This document shows, one piece after another, positions 17,668-26,013 of a stretch of DNA of 64,000 nt. This DNA comes from Rossellomorea aquimaris (lineage in GTDB: Bacteria; Bacillota; Bacilli; Bacillales; Bacillaceae_B). The stretch spans positions 558,001 through 622,000 of the forward strand of contig NZ_JXZC01000001.1 in NCBI RefSeq assembly GCF_000935355.1. The letters are read 5' to 3'. The notes beneath the pieces were generated by a model. That model did not search any database and had not been told where the DNA came from. It worked only from the letters and a program-made list of their open reading frames with translations. Both the position numbers and the translations under genes were made by a program. How positions within the stretch are numbered: the first letter of the stretch is position 1; each line of letters opens with the position of its first letter.

Positions 17668-17675
17668 TTCTATTC

Positions 17676-17714
17676 GAAAAAGGATCTTTTCCATAGTGAA
17701 AAAGATCCTTTTTC
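17676..17714. terminator. Bidirectional terminator between DinB and LysR genes
   Basis: GAAAAAGGATCTTTT pairs with AAAAAGATCCTTTTTC around a short loop. Convergent genes end on both sides. Confidence 0.9.
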
Positions 17715-17715
17715 A

Positions 17716-18591
17716 TTACCCTCCTCTTTTTAATCTCTTGACTATACCTTCTATTACCGGATTACTCCGATGCTCGATCTTATATGCAGCATAAATCGTA
17801 TTATTAACTGAAAGATGAGGGAACATTACCTTTGACCTCTTTGCCTCCAGGCTATCTTCTATTAAATATGTTGGAAGAATGCTCACTCCCATACCGTTTT
17901 CGATCGCTTCTAGAATCGTTCGAAGATCCGGTACAATGTGAATCGGTGGCACTTCAGGTCTCTTACCGAAATGTTCTCTCCAATATCTTCTGACAATCGG
18001 CAGCTCGACTCCATAGCTTAACCACTTTTGTTCCACTAGCCACCCTTCAATATCTGAAATTTCTAATGCACTTGAAGTATACGCGGGCGGTGTGACAACA
18101 ACAAATTCCTCTTCTACTAACTTGATATACTCAATCGAAGATGTATTCAGCTTTTGAGTTGTAATGATAAGGTCGAGTTCATCTTTCTCGAGCTTCTCCA
18201 ATAATAATCCGCTGGTACCAAATTGAACGACAAAGCGAATGTCCGCTTCCTTCAGCTGAGGGATGGCTGCTTTCGTGAAGTATTCAGCAGGGGAACCAAA
18301 CCGAACGATGGGTGCAAGGGACGTTTTAGAAGAAGCTTGTCTGATCTCAAGGGTCGCACTTTCTAGGCTCTCAATGAGAGGCACAATTTTCGTATATAAT
18401 TCTTTCCCTTTATGTGTGGGAATCATTTTACGAGGTGCACGGATAAATAGTGGTTCACCCACTTCAGACTCCAATGCCGATAGATGCTGGCTCATCGCTG
18501 GCTGAGTCAAAATACGTGCTTTCGCTGCAGCAGATACGGATCGATGCTTATAAATACTAATAAAACTGCGATACCATTCAAAATCGATCAT
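17716..18591 (-). CDS. LysR family transcriptional regulator
   Basis: A 291-residue LysR regulator. The winged helix is at residues 1-60 (FISIYKHRSVSAAAKARILT, then QPAMSQHLSALESEVGEPLF). The two-part effector domain starts near residue 90 and includes VRFGSPAEYF and the hinge GMGVSILPTYL. ATG at 18591 lies five bases after AAAGG; a TTG six codons upstream is less likely. It sits downstream of a DJ-1 protein and a monooxygenase gene but behind a hairpin, so it may be separately transcribed. The target genes and inducer are unknown; control of the neighbouring electrophile-type genes is possible. Confidence 0.85.
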   Translation of the reverse strand: MIDFEWYRSFISIYKHRSVSAAAKARILTQPAMSQHLSALESEVGEPLFIRAPRKMIPTHKGKELYTKIVPLIESLESATLEIRQASSKTSLAPIVRFGSPAEYFTKAAIPQLKEADIRFVVQFGTSGLLLEKLEKDELDLIITTQKLNTSSIEYIKLVEEEFVVVTPPAYTSSALEISDIEGWLVEQKWLSYGVELPIVRRYWREHFGKRPEVPPIHIVPDLRTILEAIENGMGVSILPTYLIEDSLEAKRSKVMFPHLSVNNTIYAAYKIEHRSNPVIEGIVKRLKRGG

Positions 18592-18672
18592 ATGGACCTT
18601 TCCCTTCAATAGAATTTATTTATCCTCACCCTAATTCTTTTTTCAGTATATCTGTACCAGAAAATATTTCAA

Positions 18673-18698
18673 AGCACCGCCCAAGAAAGGACGGTGCT
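18673..18698 (-). terminator. Hairpin after the monooxygenase gene
   Basis: AGCACCG and CGGTGCT pair around a 12-base loop, immediately after the stop of the minus-strand gene; T-rich sequence is weak. Confidence 0.6.
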
Positions 18699-18702
18699 CA
18701 TT

Positions 18703-18996
18703 TTATAAATCTACTTTCTGCAGCCGATACACTTCTCGTTTCTCAACCAGCGTTTCTGTGTTTTTTCGATAACGATTGTAATGCTCAGAATCAGTATGAG
18801 ATGCGAGTGCTTCTTCACTCCCCCATGTTTCATAAAAAACAAAGGTCCCTTTATTTCCTAATGATTGATGCAGCGAATATTCGATGCATCCCTTTTCCCG
18901 GCGAGAAGGTGTTATCACTTGGATTAATTCTTGATAAAGTTGCTCTTCCCTACCAGGCTTTGCCGTCAGGATCGCGGTAATCGTAATTGGTGACAT
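18703..18996 (-). CDS. Antibiotic biosynthesis monooxygenase (ABM) domain protein, putative quinol monooxygenase
   Basis: A 97-residue ferredoxin-like dimeric alpha-beta barrel protein: ITITAILTAKPGREEQLYQE, then PSRREKGCIEYSLHQSLGNK, GTFVFYETWGSEEALASHTD. These small cofactor-free enzymes oxidise quinols or related compounds (YgiN-like). The ATG at 18996 has AGGAGG six bases upstream; the frame continues 55 codons further up, overlapping the previous gene, but has no ribosome site there. It follows the DJ-1 gene by 65 bases on the same strand, which suggests an operon for reactive-carbonyl or quinone defence. Confidence 0.85.
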   Translation of the reverse strand: MSPITITAILTAKPGREEQLYQELIQVITPSRREKGCIEYSLHQSLGNKGTFVFYETWGSEEALASHTDSEHYNRYRKNTETLVEKREVYRLQKVDL

Positions 18997-19061
18997 ATCA
19001 GCCCTCCTGCCAATCATTATTCTGCTTACGAATGATTGTGAAATGAATGAACCCAAACCTA

Positions 19062-19724
19062 TTAGCTTAATTTCTTTACAACTTCTTTCGCTACACTCAC
19101 TGTCGATTGTGGGTTTTGACCAGTGATTAAGTTTCCGTCCACTTGCAGATGATCCGTCCAATTTGCAGCAGCAACAAAGTCTGCTCCAAGCTCGCGCATG
19201 CGTGTTTCCAATAGGAAAGGCATAAAGCGATCTAATGTCGTCTCTCTTTCCTCTTCATCTGTAAAAGCTGTAACTGCTTTTCCTGCTATTAATGGCGTTC
19301 CATCTGATAATCTCACTCCCACAAGTCCAGCCGGTCCATGACACACAGCCGCTACCACTTTATCAACTTCATATAATTCCCGAATAATTTCTTGAAGTTT
19401 TGAATTATCCGGCAGATCAAACATTGTTCCATGTCCACCTGGTAAGAAAATCGCATCGAATTGAGAATGATCTTTGATATCATCAAGCTTCACAGTGTTT
19501 TCCAGATGCTTCGCTGTGTCTAAAATGTCTTGTGGGGTTTCACCCTCTAAGCTGCGGGAATCAACCGGTGCTTGTCCACCCAGTGGACTTGCGACTGTAA
19601 TGGAATAACCTAAACGAGCAAATTCTACATATGCTTCACCAAATTCAGATAACCAAAGTCCCGTTTTGTGATCCTCATTCATCTTGTCAGCCGTTGTAAC
19701 GACCATTAATATATTTTTACTCAT
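19062..19724 (-). CDS. DJ-1/PfpI family protein (type 1 glutamine amidotransferase-like)
   Basis: A 220-residue member of the DJ-1 superfamily, close to Hsp31/glyoxalase III-like proteins (HchA-like), which turn methylglyoxal into lactate or act as deglycases. The nucleophile elbow is AAVCHGPAGL with C128 and H129. A conserved FLPGGHGTMFDL (about 93-104) and the N-terminal EAYVEFARLGYSITVASPLGG are typical. AGGAA precedes the ATG. The upstream region has a T/A-rich promoter area but no clear operator. The neighbour is a quinol monooxygenase, consistent with an electrophile stress role. Confidence 0.85.
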   Translation of the reverse strand: MSKNILMVVTTADKMNEDHKTGLWLSEFGEAYVEFARLGYSITVASPLGGQAPVDSRSLEGETPQDILDTAKHLENTVKLDDIKDHSQFDAIFLPGGHGTMFDLPDNSKLQEIIRELYEVDKVVAAVCHGPAGLVGVRLSDGTPLIAGKAVTAFTDEEERETTLDRFMPFLLETRMRELGADFVAAANWTDHLQVDGNLITGQNPQSTVSVAKEVVKKLS

Positions 19725-19907
19725 TATTCATTCCTCCAAATTTGAATTTGTTCACCTTACGAATTTAATTGTAATGGGGTCTTAGGTATAATACAAATTA
19801 GTTATTTTCTTTATTAGTATAAATATATTTATAGTTGTATTCGAAGAACATTTATACTTGGAGGCTTTCCTGTAACGTTGCCCCTACGTCCTTTTCAGAC
19901 TAAATAG

Positions 19908-19941
19908 AAAAGCCCATCCTTTTAAATAAGGATGAGCCTTT
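19908..19941 (-). terminator. Terminator of the TetR/ABC operon
   Basis: GCCCATCCTT and AAGGATGAGC pair with one mismatch around a six-base loop. T-rich sequence follows on both strands. Confidence 0.8.
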
Positions 19942-19943
19942 TT

Positions 19944-20738
19944 CTACACATTCAAATCCCGTTTATTATAAAATACAAAAGTAGAAACAGCCAGAACACC
20001 TATCAAAACAACTGAAATCCAAACAAATATCATTTCCAAACCACCATCCATCACAGTCTTCGCTTCAAAGTATTTGAATGGTGTGAGGTATTTCAAGACT
20101 TCTATTTTTTCACTCAGGTCGATGGCAAAAGAAAGAATAAAGGTGGCTAATAAAACACCTGTCGCTATTGTAGCGGCTTTTCCAGGCCTTTTAGTCAAAG
20201 CGGCAATCGCTGTTCCAATTACTAGAAATAGTATCTGTAAAATAAACATTCCAATCATGGTGATTCCGATATCCCTGATGATGGACTCTCCTCGGCTGTA
20301 GTTTCCTACTATTAGTAAAGAGGCAGACCAAGTGATGATCGAAAGAATTCCAACTTGCGTGAGAGCAGCCAACAATTTAATCCCTATTATTTTCTTCCTG
20401 GGCATGGGTTTTACGAATAGAAACTCTACTGTTTTATCCCTTTCTTCCTTTGAAATGATTGTTGCACCAATCATTGCTGCATGGATAGTTGATAGCAACA
20501 ACACATACAGGAAGAGCACTCCATAAAACCCACTGGCCGTAGACATATCCAGACTGCCTACGCCTAGAAATGCTTGAAGTGATTTAGGCATTTCAGCCAT
20601 TAGCTCATTCATTGATTGACCTGAAGAAGAGAATCCTGCAAACTTCCCCATCCCCGAACCGATCAAGGCTACCATCCCTATACACCAGATGATGAGGGAT
20701 TTACGGTGAGCCTTCATTTCTCTTATATATACGTTCAT
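19944..20738 (-). CDS. ABC-2 type exporter permease subunit
   Basis: A 264-residue membrane protein with six predicted helices and an early ExRxxxxSLIIW segment (MNVYIREMKAHRKSLIIWCI), a cytoplasmic loop SKEERDKTVEFLFVKPMPRK between helices 2 and 3, and a terminal FVFYNKRDLNV. The same layout and the loop motif (SKE.R.KT..FL..KP..R) occur in the neighbouring permease, so the two are paralogues and probably form a heterodimer. GAGGAGG precedes the ATG. It is the last gene of a four-gene operon with a TetR regulator and an ATPase. The substrate is unknown. Confidence 0.85.
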   Translation of the reverse strand: MNVYIREMKAHRKSLIIWCIGMVALIGSGMGKFAGFSSSGQSMNELMAEMPKSLQAFLGVGSLDMSTASGFYGVLFLYVLLLSTIHAAMIGATIISKEERDKTVEFLFVKPMPRKKIIGIKLLAALTQVGILSIITWSASLLIVGNYSRGESIIRDIGITMIGMFILQILFLVIGTAIAALTKRPGKAATIATGVLLATFILSFAIDLSEKIEVLKYLTPFKYFEAKTVMDGGLEMIFVWISVVLIGVLAVSTFVFYNKRDLNV

Positions 20739-20753
20739 CTTGTTCCCCTCCTC

Positions 20754-21545
20754 TTATACCGTATGGATATCTTGTTTGTTGTAAATAACAAAGCTTCCGA
20801 TAAGTGAGAGTACAATCAAGAACATCCCCAAGATCAGGAATGACCATTCATATCCCTCATGGATCATAATGTAGCTATAGTCAAAGTACTTAAATGGAGA
20901 CAAATAACGAGTAGTCTCATCAGCAGTTGCAACCATACCAATTAGAAAAAAGGCAAATACGACACCGAGTGATATGGTGATTACCGATTTCACCTTCGGA
21001 AATACAACGCTAATGATGATTCCAATGGAAAACATAATCAATTGGGTGAATAATAGTGTTAGAGAAATCAGCAAGAAAACATGCAGACTAAAATTCTCCA
21101 CTTTTACCACGTTCGCCACAATGATTGCTGCAATCACATACACGATATTTGTAAAAAGCAGAGATGTTAAAGCTGCGAGAATTTTAGAAGATAAAATCTT
21201 CGTACGGGTAACCGGTTTGGTCAATAAAAAATCAGCTGTCTTTTCACGTATTTCCTTCGAGCTGATTGAGATCCCAAGATTCATGGCTTGAATCGCACCG
21301 CATAGAGTGATGTACAAAAATACATACGAATAATAACCATTTAGAGAGCCGATACTGTCCACCTGAATACCTAGAGCTTTTCTCACTCCCTCTGGGAATC
21401 CTTCCATGAGCTTCTTGAATTCATCAATTTCTTTCGATATAGAAGGAAACATCGACATAAATAATATAATTATTACAACCAGTGCAGCTGTCCAAATTAG
21501 CGTTGATTTACGATATGCCTTCATTTCATATAAAAAGATATTCAT
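20754..21545 (-). CDS. ABC-2 type exporter permease subunit
   Basis: A 263-residue permease with six predicted helices, paralogous to the next gene: shared start (MNIFLYEMKAYRKSTLIWTA), shared coupling-helix loop SKEIREKTADFLLTKPVTR, and shared end FVIYNKQDIHTV. Its start lies seven bases after the stop of the ATPase gene, with AAGGAGG inside the end of that gene, so translation is likely coupled. Together with the ATPase it would form an exporter, perhaps for a drug or peptide, of the type found in bacitracin or nisin defence, though no signature is specific. Confidence 0.85.
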   Translation of the reverse strand: MNIFLYEMKAYRKSTLIWTAALVVIIILFMSMFPSISKEIDEFKKLMEGFPEGVRKALGIQVDSIGSLNGYYSYVFLYITLCGAIQAMNLGISISSKEIREKTADFLLTKPVTRTKILSSKILAALTSLLFTNIVYVIAAIIVANVVKVENFSLHVFLLISLTLLFTQLIMFSIGIIISVVFPKVKSVITISLGVVFAFFLIGMVATADETTRYLSPFKYFDYSYIMIHEGYEWSFLILGMFLIVLSLIGSFVIYNKQDIHTV

Positions 21546-21551
21546 AGAGGA

Positions 21552-22436
21552 TCAAGCCTCCTTTTCATAATAGTGCATGAAGATTTCCTCTAAATCCGGC
21601 TCCTCAATCCAAAGATTCGCAATTTGGATATCGGCAATCTTCCTCATCACCGAGTTGATATCCCCTCTAAACAGGAAGCTGACATGATTTTGATTCACTT
21701 CGAGATTGCTCACTCCATCCATCTCGAAGTAGGATTGATCTATATCTCTTTTCATTTCGAGTTTGAATTTTTTATGATTGTTTTCTTTTAACGTACTGAT
21801 TTTTTCGACTTGAACGATTTTCCCTTCTTTAATGATCGCTACTCGATCGCATAATCGCTGAACTTCACTCAATATATGAGAAGAAAATAGAATGGTCGCT
21901 CCCTTCTTATTTTCAGCTTGAAGCAGTTCGAAGAATTTTTGCTGCATTAACGGATCAAGTCCCGATGTTGGTTCATCCAGGATAATGAGCTTCGGTTCAT
22001 GCAGCAACCCTTGAATGATTCCCACTTTCTTTTTGTTTCCAAGAGAGAGGTCGTCAATCTTCTTCGTTAAATCCAAGTTCAGCACTTCGGCTAATTCTTT
22101 AATCCTTTTCGTACAGTCTTTCTTATAGAAGCTGGCAGAATACTTAAGAAGATCCATCACCTTCATATTGTCGTAATAGAACACTTCAGATGGTAGGTAT
22201 CCTACTTCTTTCGCAATTTCTGGAGCGAACTCAATACAATCCTTTCCGAATATCTCCGCACTGCCGCTCGTCGGATGGATCAGCGAAAGGAGGGTTCGGA
22301 TCGTAGTTGATTTCCCTGCCCCGTTAGGCCCGATAAAGCCGAAGATTTCCCCTTCTTTCACTTGGAAACTGACGTCCGTAATCCCCCTCGACTTTCCATA
22401 CGTTTTCGTTAATTCTTTGATTTCAATCACATTCAT
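21552..22436 (-). CDS. ABC transporter ATP-binding protein
   Basis: A 294-residue ATPase. Walker A is GPNGAGKST (about 37-45), the Q-loop is YLPSEV, the signature is LSLGNKKKVG (a LSxGxxKK variant of LSGGQ), Walker B is LIILDEPTSGLDPL, and the switch histidine is in FSSHILSEV. About 75 C-terminal residues form an accessory domain seen in DrrA/YhaQ-type exporters ending in EEPDLEEIFMHYYE. ATG at 22436 lies nine bases after AAGGGAGG; the ATG three codons earlier touches the ribosome site. It energises the two permeases that follow. Confidence 0.92.
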   Translation of the reverse strand: MNVIEIKELTKTYGKSRGITDVSFQVKEGEIFGFIGPNGAGKSTTIRTLLSLIHPTSGSAEIFGKDCIEFAPEIAKEVGYLPSEVFYYDNMKVMDLLKYSASFYKKDCTKRIKELAEVLNLDLTKKIDDLSLGNKKKVGIIQGLLHEPKLIILDEPTSGLDPLMQQKFFELLQAENKKGATILFSSHILSEVQRLCDRVAIIKEGKIVQVEKISTLKENNHKKFKLEMKRDIDQSYFEMDGVSNLEVNQNHVSFLFRGDINSVMRKIADIQIANLWIEEPDLEEIFMHYYEKEA

Positions 22437-22456
22437 GGATCTCATCCTCCCTTTTC

Positions 22457-23077
22457 CTATTTATAGAATGATGCCTTTAATAATTCAATATAGGAATCAA
22501 TTTCAGCCAGCACGTCTTCTTGATTGATGTCTTCTACGGAAAGTGTCTTTGCTTTTTGCTGTTGTTGATTGGCAATCCCTTCAAAGGTCCAATAGATGAT
22601 TTGAATCGCTTTTTTTACATTGACCCCTTCCTTGAATTTCGATGTATCCAAATTGGAAAATAATTTTGCAAAGCTGTTCTCCACCATCTTGGCTTTAATC
22701 TGCTCGATATCATCTTTCACTTCAGGTGCTTCTTCGAGAAATGCACTAGTAAGAAAATTTATAAGATGGGGATAAACGGTAAAAAGCTCGAACTTTATCA
22801 ACGTTACTGCACGAATCGTAACGAAAATATCGCGCTCGTTCCAGTCAATACGTTCGTAAATCTTCTCAGTGAATAAGTCGGATAGATGTTCATACAGTGA
22901 AACATACAAATCCTTTTTGCTATTAAAATAATGAAATAAGATTCCCTTTGAAATCTTTGCTTCCTTCACTATTGCGTTCGTTGAGGCATTTTGGTAACCA
23001 TTCTTTGCAAAAACTTGAGTTGCTGCATTAATGATCCTTTCTTCTTTCTCAGGATCTATGTTCAATGTTTTAAACAA
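22457..23077 (-). CDS. TetR family repressor of the ABC exporter operon
   Basis: A regulator of about 206 residues if started at TTG 23077, giving MFKTLNIDPEKEERIINAAT, a normal TetR beginning. The helix-turn-helix follows: VFAKNGYQNASTNAIVKEAK, then ISKGILFHYFNSKKDLYV. Longer starts are unlikely, because the promoter TTGACC-N17-TATAAT puts the transcript start near 23125 and the only strong ribosome site, AAAGGAGG (23089-23096), lies after the upstream ATG at 23110. The TTG is 11 bases from the site, a little far. Two dyads in the promoter point to autoregulation of the whole four-gene operon. Confidence 0.8.
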   Translation of the reverse strand: MFKTLNIDPEKEERIINAATQVFAKNGYQNASTNAIVKEAKISKGILFHYFNSKKDLYVSLYEHLSDLFTEKIYERIDWNERDIFVTIRAVTLIKFELFTVYPHLINFLTSAFLEEAPEVKDDIEQIKAKMVENSFAKLFSNLDTSKFKEGVNVKKAIQIIYWTFEGIANQQQQKAKTLSVEDINQEDVLAEIDSYIELLKASFYK

Positions 23078-23110
23078 TATTTTCTCAACCTCCTTTAAGG
23101 GGACAGGCAT

Positions 23111-23160
23111 TTGACCACCCCGGTCAATTTCATTATAGCTTCTTTGACCAGTGTGGTCAA
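23111..23160 (-). promoter_or_regulatory. Promoter of the TetR/ABC operon with two operator dyads
   Basis: On the minus strand, -35 TTGACC (23160-23155) and -10 TATAAT (23137-23132) are spaced 17 bases. A perfect 17-base dyad TTGACCAGTGTGGTCAA (23144-23160) includes the -35 box. A second, TTGACCACCCCGGTCAA (23111-23127), covers the transcription start. Their centres are 33 bases apart, about three helical turns, so two repressor dimers would sit on one face of the DNA. Confidence 0.85.
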
Positions 23161-23312
23161 TGTTATTTTTGTATAATAGTAGCACAACCCAAAACGGATA
23201 TTTTGAAGAATTTGGGTAATGAATCTCCTCAAATAGAAAAAAGCTCATGATGTCTGAGCATTTTGTAATCGTTTCGAGCTAATTCTTGATGGTTCTAAAA
23301 CTAATTGGAGGA

Positions 23313-24671
23313 TCACATTAACCTCGTAATAAACATGGTAGCAATCCCGAAATAGATCATAAGAGACAAGATATCATTGATGGTAGTGATTAAAGGACCA
23401 GAAGCAACGGCAGGGTCAACATTAAGCTTGTAAAGGATGAGTGGAATAATTGTCCCTGCCAATGTGCCAATAATCAGAGTGATGAGTAATGAGCTCCCTA
23501 CTACAAGCCCTAATATAAAATTTCCTTGCCATACAAATGCAATGATGGCAATCATCACTGCACATGTCACTCCAATGATGATGCCAACCGACAACTCACG
23601 AAAAATCAGTTTCATTACTTGTGGAAAGTCCAAGTCGTTTGAAACCAGACCCCTTACGACTACAGCAAGTGATTGAGTTCCGGTGTTACCCGTCATACCG
23701 GCAATCATGGGCATAAAGAAAGCGAGTGCCACGACTTGCTCTAGTGTTGCTGAAAACATATTAATGATACTTCCTGATACCAGTCCAATAAATAACAACA
23801 AAATCAACCACGGCAATCGACGATAGGCGGCTATAAATGGTTTTGTATTGAAGTCAATCGCTTTTCCTGAAGCTGACAACTTTTCAATGTCTTCATTTGC
23901 TTCTCTAATGACGACATCGATAATGTCGTCAACGGTAATGACACCAGCCAATTCCCCATTTTCCTCAACAACCGGAATTGTAATGAAATCATACCTACTA
24001 ATCAATTTAGCTACTTCTTCCTGATCAGTATACACATCTACTTTTACCACTCTGCTGTACATAATCGTTTCAATTTTATCCTGCAGTTCCCCCAGTAACA
24101 AATCCTTGTAGGAAATAACGCCAATTAGTTTCTTTTCCTCATCGATCACATAAAGGTAGTTTAGATATTCAGCCAACTCGGCAAAATCCTTCAGTTTATC
24201 AACCGCCTCACGGACTGTATAATTCTTCGGTATCCATACATAGCGGTTGTTCATCATTCTACCGGCCGTTTCTGGCGGGTAATTCATTAAATTCATAACG
24301 ACTTGAGATTCTTCTTGATTCATTTCTGACAAGAGTTCTTCAATCTTCTCAGGTTTTAAATCTGTTAATAATGTGGCCAGATTATCGTTTTCCATCAAGT
24401 CCAGGACTTTGGTTGACTTTTCAATCCCCAGCTTTTGCAACACCACTAACTGATTCTCTTTATCAATTTCCTGAATGAATTCAGTTAATTGCTCCAACGG
24501 TAAGAATAATAGGAATTTGTTTTGGTGTTTGGATGGCACATTTATATATTGCTGACCTATGTCATAAGGCTGCAATTCTTCAATTATTTCAAGAAACGCA
24601 GTTTTTTTACCTTCTTTAAGACTTTGAATAATGGCCAGTGTTATTTCGTTTTCAGTCATAGCCAACGTCAT
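23313..24671 (-). CDS. mgtE: Magnesium transporter MgtE
   Basis: A 452-residue Mg2+ channel. The N-terminal superhelical domain of MgtE repeats (about 15-125, with DLKPEKIEELLSEMNQEESQ) is followed by two CBS domains (about 130-250), a connecting helix, and five membrane helices (about 280-450). The pore segment PMIAGMTGNTGTQSLAVVVRG is shortened here to PMIAGMTGNTGTQSL, the hallmark GNTGxQ motif. The cytoplasmic domains close the pore at high magnesium. ATG at 24671 has AGGAG seven bases upstream. The 5' region is too short to hold an M-box riboswitch. Confidence 0.93.
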   Translation of the reverse strand: MTLAMTENEITLAIIQSLKEGKKTAFLEIIEELQPYDIGQQYINVPSKHQNKFLLFLPLEQLTEFIQEIDKENQLVVLQKLGIEKSTKVLDLMENDNLATLLTDLKPEKIEELLSEMNQEESQVVMNLMNYPPETAGRMMNNRYVWIPKNYTVREAVDKLKDFAELAEYLNYLYVIDEEKKLIGVISYKDLLLGELQDKIETIMYSRVVKVDVYTDQEEVAKLISRYDFITIPVVEENGELAGVITVDDIIDVVIREANEDIEKLSASGKAIDFNTKPFIAAYRRLPWLILLLFIGLVSGSIINMFSATLEQVVALAFFMPMIAGMTGNTGTQSLAVVVRGLVSNDLDFPQVMKLIFRELSVGIIIGVTCAVMIAIIAFVWQGNFILGLVVGSSLLITLIIGTLAGTIIPLILYKLNVDPAVASGPLITTINDILSLMIYFGIATMFITRLM

Positions 24672-24791
24672 ATGCTCACTCCTTGCTATAGTGTCCATTC
24701 TTATTTCACATTTTCTCCTTAATGTTTGTGTACATGAAAAAACTTATATTTGCACTGTCTATAGTATTTTTCTATATTGCTATTAGTAGCA

Positions 24792-25910
24792 TTACAAGGA
24801 ATGATTCCTTTGTTTGAATAATTTTTTCACTACGATTATAAGAAATAGCAATAGGGGAATGTACACTTGAAATGGCATATGTACGTATAACGGAACAATT
24901 TTGAGACCTATTTGTAAATGCTGTGTAAACCCTTCAGCCATAAAAACCGAGCTTGAAAGAAGAGCTGTACCAGTTAGCAATAGATAGAACTTTTTCTTCT
25001 TGATTCGAAACAATCTCTCAAACCCGTACATACCTGCAAAAAAGAAAAGGGTGATTTTAAAGTAGACACCTATTATGAAAATCCCCAGTGCGATGGGATC
25101 TAAGCGTTGAATGATTTCGGCAATATTGACTTTCTCTATCGCTTCCATGAGTGGAAATTCTGTGCTTTTCCCTATAGAGGGTCCAAGTATACTTAAGATA
25201 ACGCTCATGGTTACGATTAGTACGATACCACTGAATATTACCGCAAAAAGCCCTGTCTTCAATACCTTTTCCTGTCTATTCATGAATGGGAAGATCATCG
25301 TAAACACAATAAGTTCTCCAAAAGGAAAAGTTAAGGTTAAGGGAAAGGCTGTTTTCAGAACAGGTTTCCATCCCTTTTCGAGTACAGGCTGAAGGTGTTC
25401 AATTTGCGGGAGGCGGTCGATAAATACAAAGATAAAGAACAATGAAGCAAGGATCGTTAAAATAATAAAAAATATATTGCCTGATCTCGCAATGACTTCG
25501 ATCCCTAAGTAGTAAGCGTAAACCACCAAAAGCACCATTAGTAAATTGACAACCACTAATGGTGTTTGGCTAAGCGTGGTTGTGATGAGAAGGTCGCCAA
25601 AATCCCGCAATACCCTTCCTGCAATATAGAAAAAATAAAGAATATACATAAAAGCAATGACTTTTCCAAGGGATTTCCCTGCCACCTTTTCCACATATTC
25701 GGTTAATGGAAGATTGGGATACTGTTTAAAAAGGTACCCATACAAAAGGAAAAGAACGATTCCACCTACCATGGCCAATAGAATCACCAACCATGCATCC
25801 TGATTTGCATCAAATCCTAGTCCGACGATGATTGAACTCCCTAATTCAAACAAGAAAATCAATACGAACAACTGGATTGAATTTATTTTGTATGTTGTGA
25901 TACGACGCAC
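24792..25910 (-). CDS. Spore germination protein, GerAB family (second B subunit)
   Basis: An APC-superfamily-like membrane protein with about ten helices. GerAB subunits sit in the spore inner membrane and bind the germinant. Family marks: IQLFVLIFLFELGSSIIVGL at the start, LTEYVEKVAGKSLGKVIAFM in the first half, and FPLTLTFPFGELIVFTMIFP in the middle. The start is unclear: the frame has no ATG, and GTG at 25910 directly follows GGGAG, so the ribosome site overlaps. It is the last gene of the operon and is a paralogue of the preceding gene. Confidence 0.85.
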   Translation of the reverse strand: MRRITTYKINSIQLFVLIFLFELGSSIIVGLGFDANQDAWLVILLAMVGGIVLFLLYGYLFKQYPNLPLTEYVEKVAGKSLGKVIAFMYILYFFYIAGRVLRDFGDLLITTTLSQTPLVVVNLLMVLLVVYAYYLGIEVIARSGNIFFIILTILASLFFIFVFIDRLPQIEHLQPVLEKGWKPVLKTAFPLTLTFPFGELIVFTMIFPFMNRQEKVLKTGLFAVIFSGIVLIVTMSVILSILGPSIGKSTEFPLMEAIEKVNIAEIIQRLDPIALGIFIIGVYFKITLFFFAGMYGFERLFRIKKKKFYLLLTGTALLSSSVFMAEGFTQHLQIGLKIVPLYVHMPFQVYIPLLLFLIIVVKKLFKQRNHSL

Positions 25911-26013
25911 CTCCCTTCCAACTCTGTGAAAAATCAGAACCAAAAAAACTTATTGATAAATATTCGTGCGGATGGTTTGATCAGCAGCCTTATCATTAAT
26001 GCTGGAATTCTTA

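Noticed and set aside
23111..23248. N-terminal extension of the TetR regulator to 23248
   Set aside because: The extension lies within and upstream of the promoter and operators, so it cannot be translated from that transcript.
24672..24791. M-box magnesium riboswitch before mgtE
   Set aside because: The gap is only about 120 bases and no M-box helices are seen.
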